64,000 nt of DNA from CAVSMC01 sp963728935 (GTDB lineage Bacteria; Pseudomonadota; Gammaproteobacteria; Burkholderiales; Casimicrobiaceae), in NCBI GenBank assembly GCA_963728935.1, contig CAVSMC010000001.1, forward strand, positions 3,100,001 through 3,164,000. Reading direction: 5' to 3'. The position numbers and the translations under genes were made by a program. The notes beneath the pieces are model-generated. The model searched no databases and had not been told where the DNA came from. It was given only the letters and a program-made list of their open reading frames with translations. Shown piece after piece: positions 61,408-64,000 of the stretch (within the stretch, counting starts at the first letter, position 1; every line of letters starts with the position of its first letter).

Positions 61408-62103
61408 CTATTTCGGCGCCGGTTTCCGGGGCGCAGGATGGCCCGCATGGCGGCAGTAATCCGCGTACAGCGTGGCCACGACTTCATCCGCGTTCTCGTT
61501 GACGAGCGTGAGCGCCATCCGCTGAACGTCCGCGCCCGCGTACGAGCTCGAGCTCGCCTCCGTGTCGGAGATCATGCGGCCGTTGCTCGCGGTGAGCGTG
61601 AATCCCATGCTCACCGAAACCTGGTTGACCGCCATTATCGGATTGCGGCTCGCCGTCGACGAAATCAACCCGCGCAGCACGAAGCTCGCCCCGAGGCGCT
61701 TGGCGGCGGCGAGCGCTGCGTCAGGATCGTTGCGGAAATACGCATCGATCTCCGCTTGCTTGATCTGGGCGCGGATCTCCTCGGGCGTGTAGGTGCGAAG
61801 CCCGAGCGCGCGCAGGCGCTTGTTGATCGCCTGAAAGTGCGGGCCGTAGTTCTGCTGCTGCGCGGCGATATAGCCGTTCGACTGTCGCTCGCCGATGACG
61901 ACCATGATCTTCTTGTCCTTGAGGTCGGAGCGGCAGGGCGTCGAGATCTGGTCCCAGATGCGGTCCTGCCGTGCCTGCGCTTGCGCCTGATCGGCCAGGT
62001 CGTCTTCGGTCGGCTGCGAGAACTTGAAACCCTGCGCGAACGCGGGCGTCGCGGCGAACGCAGCGGTAGTCAACAGCAACGCCAGTACAAGTCGCGGTCG
62101 CAT
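61408..62103 (-). CDS. Exported FlgT/CsgG-like envelope protein
   Basis: Protein of 231 residues with a Sec signal (LVLALLLTTAAFAATPAFAQ). The mature part has INKRLRALGLRTYTPEEIR, DAALAAAKRLGASFVLRGLI and a C-terminal strand-rich stretch. This is the layout of TolB-N/FlgT-like domains and is similar in style to the kinase's external part. The ATG at 62103 is chosen because the signal peptide begins there. It is the first gene of the minus-strand kinase operon. Confidence 0.7.
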   Translation of the reverse strand: MRPRLVLALLLTTAAFAATPAFAQGFKFSQPTEDDLADQAQAQARQDRIWDQISTPCRSDLKDKKIMVVIGERQSNGYIAAQQQNYGPHFQAINKRLRALGLRTYTPEEIRAQIKQAEIDAYFRNDPDAALAAAKRLGASFVLRGLISSTASRNPIMAVNQVSVSMGFTLTASNGRMISDTEASSSSYAGADVQRMALTLVNENADEVVATLYADYCRHAGHPAPRKPAPK

Positions 62104-62257
62104 CCGAGGGTAAAATGAGCGGTCCGAGGGTGTTGAGGCAGCGACGAAGCGTAGCCCATCGGACCCTGGAAATCCATACGAAGATTCCGCACCGGCGCAC
62201 CGGGGTTGCACCTTCGCGTGCGCGCCCCATCTCATGCAATCGCCGCGACCCTCGACC

Positions 62258-64000
62258 ATGAAGCACGCCGCCGAATTCCATCCCGCCGTCGACGCCTGGT
62301 TTCGCCGCCATTTCACTGCCGCGACGGCGCCTCAGGCGCGCGCGTGGCCGCTGATCCAGGGCGGGCGCAACGTGCTGATCGCGGCGCCCACCGGATCGGG
62401 CAAGACGCTCGCCGCGTTCCTCGCCGCGATCGACGCGCTCGTTCGCCGCGGCGTCGACGTCGCGTTGCCCGATGAGACGTTCGTCGTCTACGTGTCACCG
62501 CTCAAAGCGCTTTCGAACGACATTCGCAAGAACCTGGTCGCGCCGCTCGCCGGCATTCGCGCCGAGCTCCATGCGCAAGGCTTTGCGGATGTCGAGGTCC
62601 GCACGCTCGTGCGCACCGGCGACACGCCGGCCTCCGAGCGCGTGAGCATGCGCAAGCGGCCGCCGCACATCGTCGTCACCACACCCGAATCGCTGTACGT
62701 GCTGCTCGGCTCGGAGTCGGGCCGGCAGATGCTCGCGACGACGCGGACGGTGATCGTCGACGAGATCCACGCGCTCGCCGGAAGCAAGCGCGGCAGCCAT
62801 CTTGCGTTGTCGCTCGAACGGCTCGCGGCATTGACGGCGACGCCGCCGGCGCGCATCGGCCTGTCGGCGACGCAAAAGCCGATCGAGGAGATCGCGAAGT
62901 TTCTCGTCGGTGTCGCGGACGCCGCGGTGCCCGACTGCGAGATCGTCGATACCGGTCACGTTCGCCGACGCGATCTCGCGATCGAAGTTCCGGCAGCGCC
63001 GCTCGAAGCGGTGATGTCGCACGAAGTCTGGTCGCAGGTGTACGCGCAACTCGCGCAGCTCGCGCAGGAGCACCGCACGACGCTGATCTTCGTGAACACG
63101 CGCCGAATGGCCGAGCGCGCCGCGCGCCATCTGACCGAGCTGCTCGGGCCAGGGGCGGTGATGGCGCATCACGGCAGCATGGCGAAGGAGCTGCGCCTCG
63201 CGGCCGAGCAGCGCCTCAAAGCCGGCGAGCTCAAAGTGCTCGTCGCAACCGCGTCGCTCGAGCTCGGCATCGATATCGGCGACGTCGAGCTCGTCTGCCA
63301 GATCGGCTCGCCGCGCTCGATCGCCACGTTCCTGCAGCGCGCCGGCCGCGCGAGCCATCAGGTCGGCGGCGTCCCGAAGGCGCGCATTTTTCCGCTGTCG
63401 CGCGATGAGCTCGTCGAATGCGCGAGCGTGCTCGACGCGGTCCGCCGCGGCGAGCTCGACCGTATCGGGATTCCGGCGAAGCCGCTCGATGTGCTCGCGC
63501 AGCAGATCGTCGCCGAAGTCGCCGCCCGGGAATGGGGCGAGCAGGCGCTGTTCGACCGATACCGTCGCGCCTATCCGTACGCCGGCCTTACGACGGACGA
63601 GTATCTCGACGTCGTGCGTACGCTTGCAGAGGGATTCACCACGCGGCGAGGCCATCGCGCCGCCTACATTCATCGCGATGCCGTGAACGGCGTGCTGCGC
63701 GGCCGCGCCGGCGCGCGCCTGACCGCGCTCACGTCGGGCGGCGCCATTCCGGACACCGCCGATTACGACGTCGTGCTCGAGCCCGCCGGCCAGCTCGTCG
63801 GCACGGTCAACGAGGACTTCGCCGTCGAGAGCCTCGCCGGCGATATCTTCCAGCTCGGCAACACGTCGTACCGGATCCTGCGTATCGAGGCGGGGCGCGT
63901 TCGCGTCGACGACGCGCAAGGCCAGGCGCCGACGATACCGTTCTGGCTCGGCGAAGCGCCGTCGCGCACCGACGAGCTGTCGCACGCGGTATCGCGGTTG
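62258..64000 (+). CDS. Lhr-type DEAD/DEAH-box helicase, 5' part
   Basis: ATP-dependent helicase of the Lhr family, 581 codons present and running off the window. Motif I is APTGSGKT near residue 46, motif Ib reads TTPESLYVLL, motif II is VDEIHALAGSKRG and motif III is LSATQ. Domain 2 shows FVNTRRMAERAARHL, ATASLELGIDIG and QRAGRASHQ. A winged-helix segment starts at about residue 380. Lhr proteins act in DNA repair. The ATG at 62234 is an in-frame alternative start. Confidence 0.9.
   Translation, partial: MKHAAEFHPAVDAWFRRHFTAATAPQARAWPLIQGGRNVLIAAPTGSGKTLAAFLAAIDALVRRGVDVALPDETFVVYVSPLKALSNDIRKNLVAPLAGIRAELHAQGFADVEVRTLVRTGDTPASERVSMRKRPPHIVVTTPESLYVLLGSESGRQMLATTRTVIVDEIHALAGSKRGSHLALSLERLAALTATPPARIGLSATQKPIEEIAKFLVGVADAAVPDCEIVDTGHVRRRDLAIEVPAAPLEAVMSHEVWSQVYAQLAQLAQEHRTTLIFVNTRRMAERAARHLTELLGPGAVMAHHGSMAKELRLAAEQRLKAGELKVLVATASLELGIDIGDVELVCQIGSPRSIATFLQRAGRASHQVGGVPKARIFPLSRDELVECASVLDAVRRGELDRIGIPAKPLDVLAQQIVAEVAAREWGEQALFDRYRRAYPYAGLTTDEYLDVVRTLAEGFTTRRGHRAAYIHRDAVNGVLRGRAGARLTALTSGGAIPDTADYDVVLEPAGQLVGTVNEDFAVESLAGDIFQLGNTSYRILRIEAGRVRVDDAQGQAPTIPFWLGEAPSRTDELSHAVSRL

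Noticed and set aside
1..64000. CRISPR arrays, rRNA and tRNA genes, IS elements with intact transposases
   Set aside because: No regularly spaced repeats, cloverleaf-like or ribosomal sequence, and no transposase or integrase motif was seen on reading the window.

Overview
The window is GC-rich, densely coded DNA with short intergenic gaps and many ATGA-type start/stop overlaps. It looks like a chemolithoautotrophic sulfur-oxidising proteobacterium, most likely a betaproteobacterium. That placement rests on gene content and style; no rRNA or tRNA gene was found to fix it.

Layout. 1-3755: Calvin-cycle genes (3' end of phosphoribulokinase, transketolase, CbbY-type phosphatase). 3905-5958: a DsrMK-like membrane cytochrome b plus HdrD-like Fe-S protein. 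6048-20402: an apparently complete sulfur-oxidising heterodisulfide-reductase-like (sHdr) locus. It holds tusA, an HDAC-like deacylase, the LipS1/LipT/LipS2/sLpl(AB) lipoate-assembly genes, a GATase-like gene, dsrE3, shdrC1B1A-hyp-C2B2-hyp, lbpA and an ArsR regulator. 20416-25735: LLM flavoprotein and AurF-like genes, a FadL-type porin, DsrE2 and an exported protein. 25963-30934: a CsoR-family regulator with soeABC (sulfite dehydrogenase). 31129-35667: CBS protein, CreD, sorbosone-dehydrogenase-like lipoprotein, class I FBP aldolase. 36173-42332: a four-gene hydrolase / subtilase / prodomain-like mini-protein / membrane patatin operon of unknown role. 42457-54605: accessory genes, mostly small enzymes, two tandem Tat-type amine oxidases and an amidohydrolase. 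54777-55731: gene debris, namely a broken alpha/beta hydrolase and a phage tail-tube fragment. 55721-56979: cbpA-cbpM. 56976-62103: a minus-strand operon with an exported protein, a CsgG-like protein, a Ser/Thr kinase and a papain-like protein. 62258-64000: Lhr-type helicase, running off the end.

How it fits together. Sulfane sulfur is carried by TusA and DsrE proteins to the lipoate-dependent sHdr complex. LbpA carries the lipoyl group, which LipS1/LipS2/sLpl(AB) build. The sulfite released would be oxidised by cytoplasmic SoeABC, and the reducing power used by the Calvin cycle. The DsrMK-like pair is a candidate route for electrons into the quinone pool. Two regulatory circuits can be read from the DNA. 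An 18-bp palindrome lies before both tusA and dsrE3, with an ArsR-type thiol-switch repressor at the end of the cluster. A second GC-rich palindrome lies before both dsrE2 and the csoR-soeABC operon.

The best candidate for an undescribed system is the 36173-42332 operon. There a subtilase without a recognisable signal peptide is followed by a 77-residue protein whose tail resembles the protease's own N-terminal domain, next to two lipase-like proteins.
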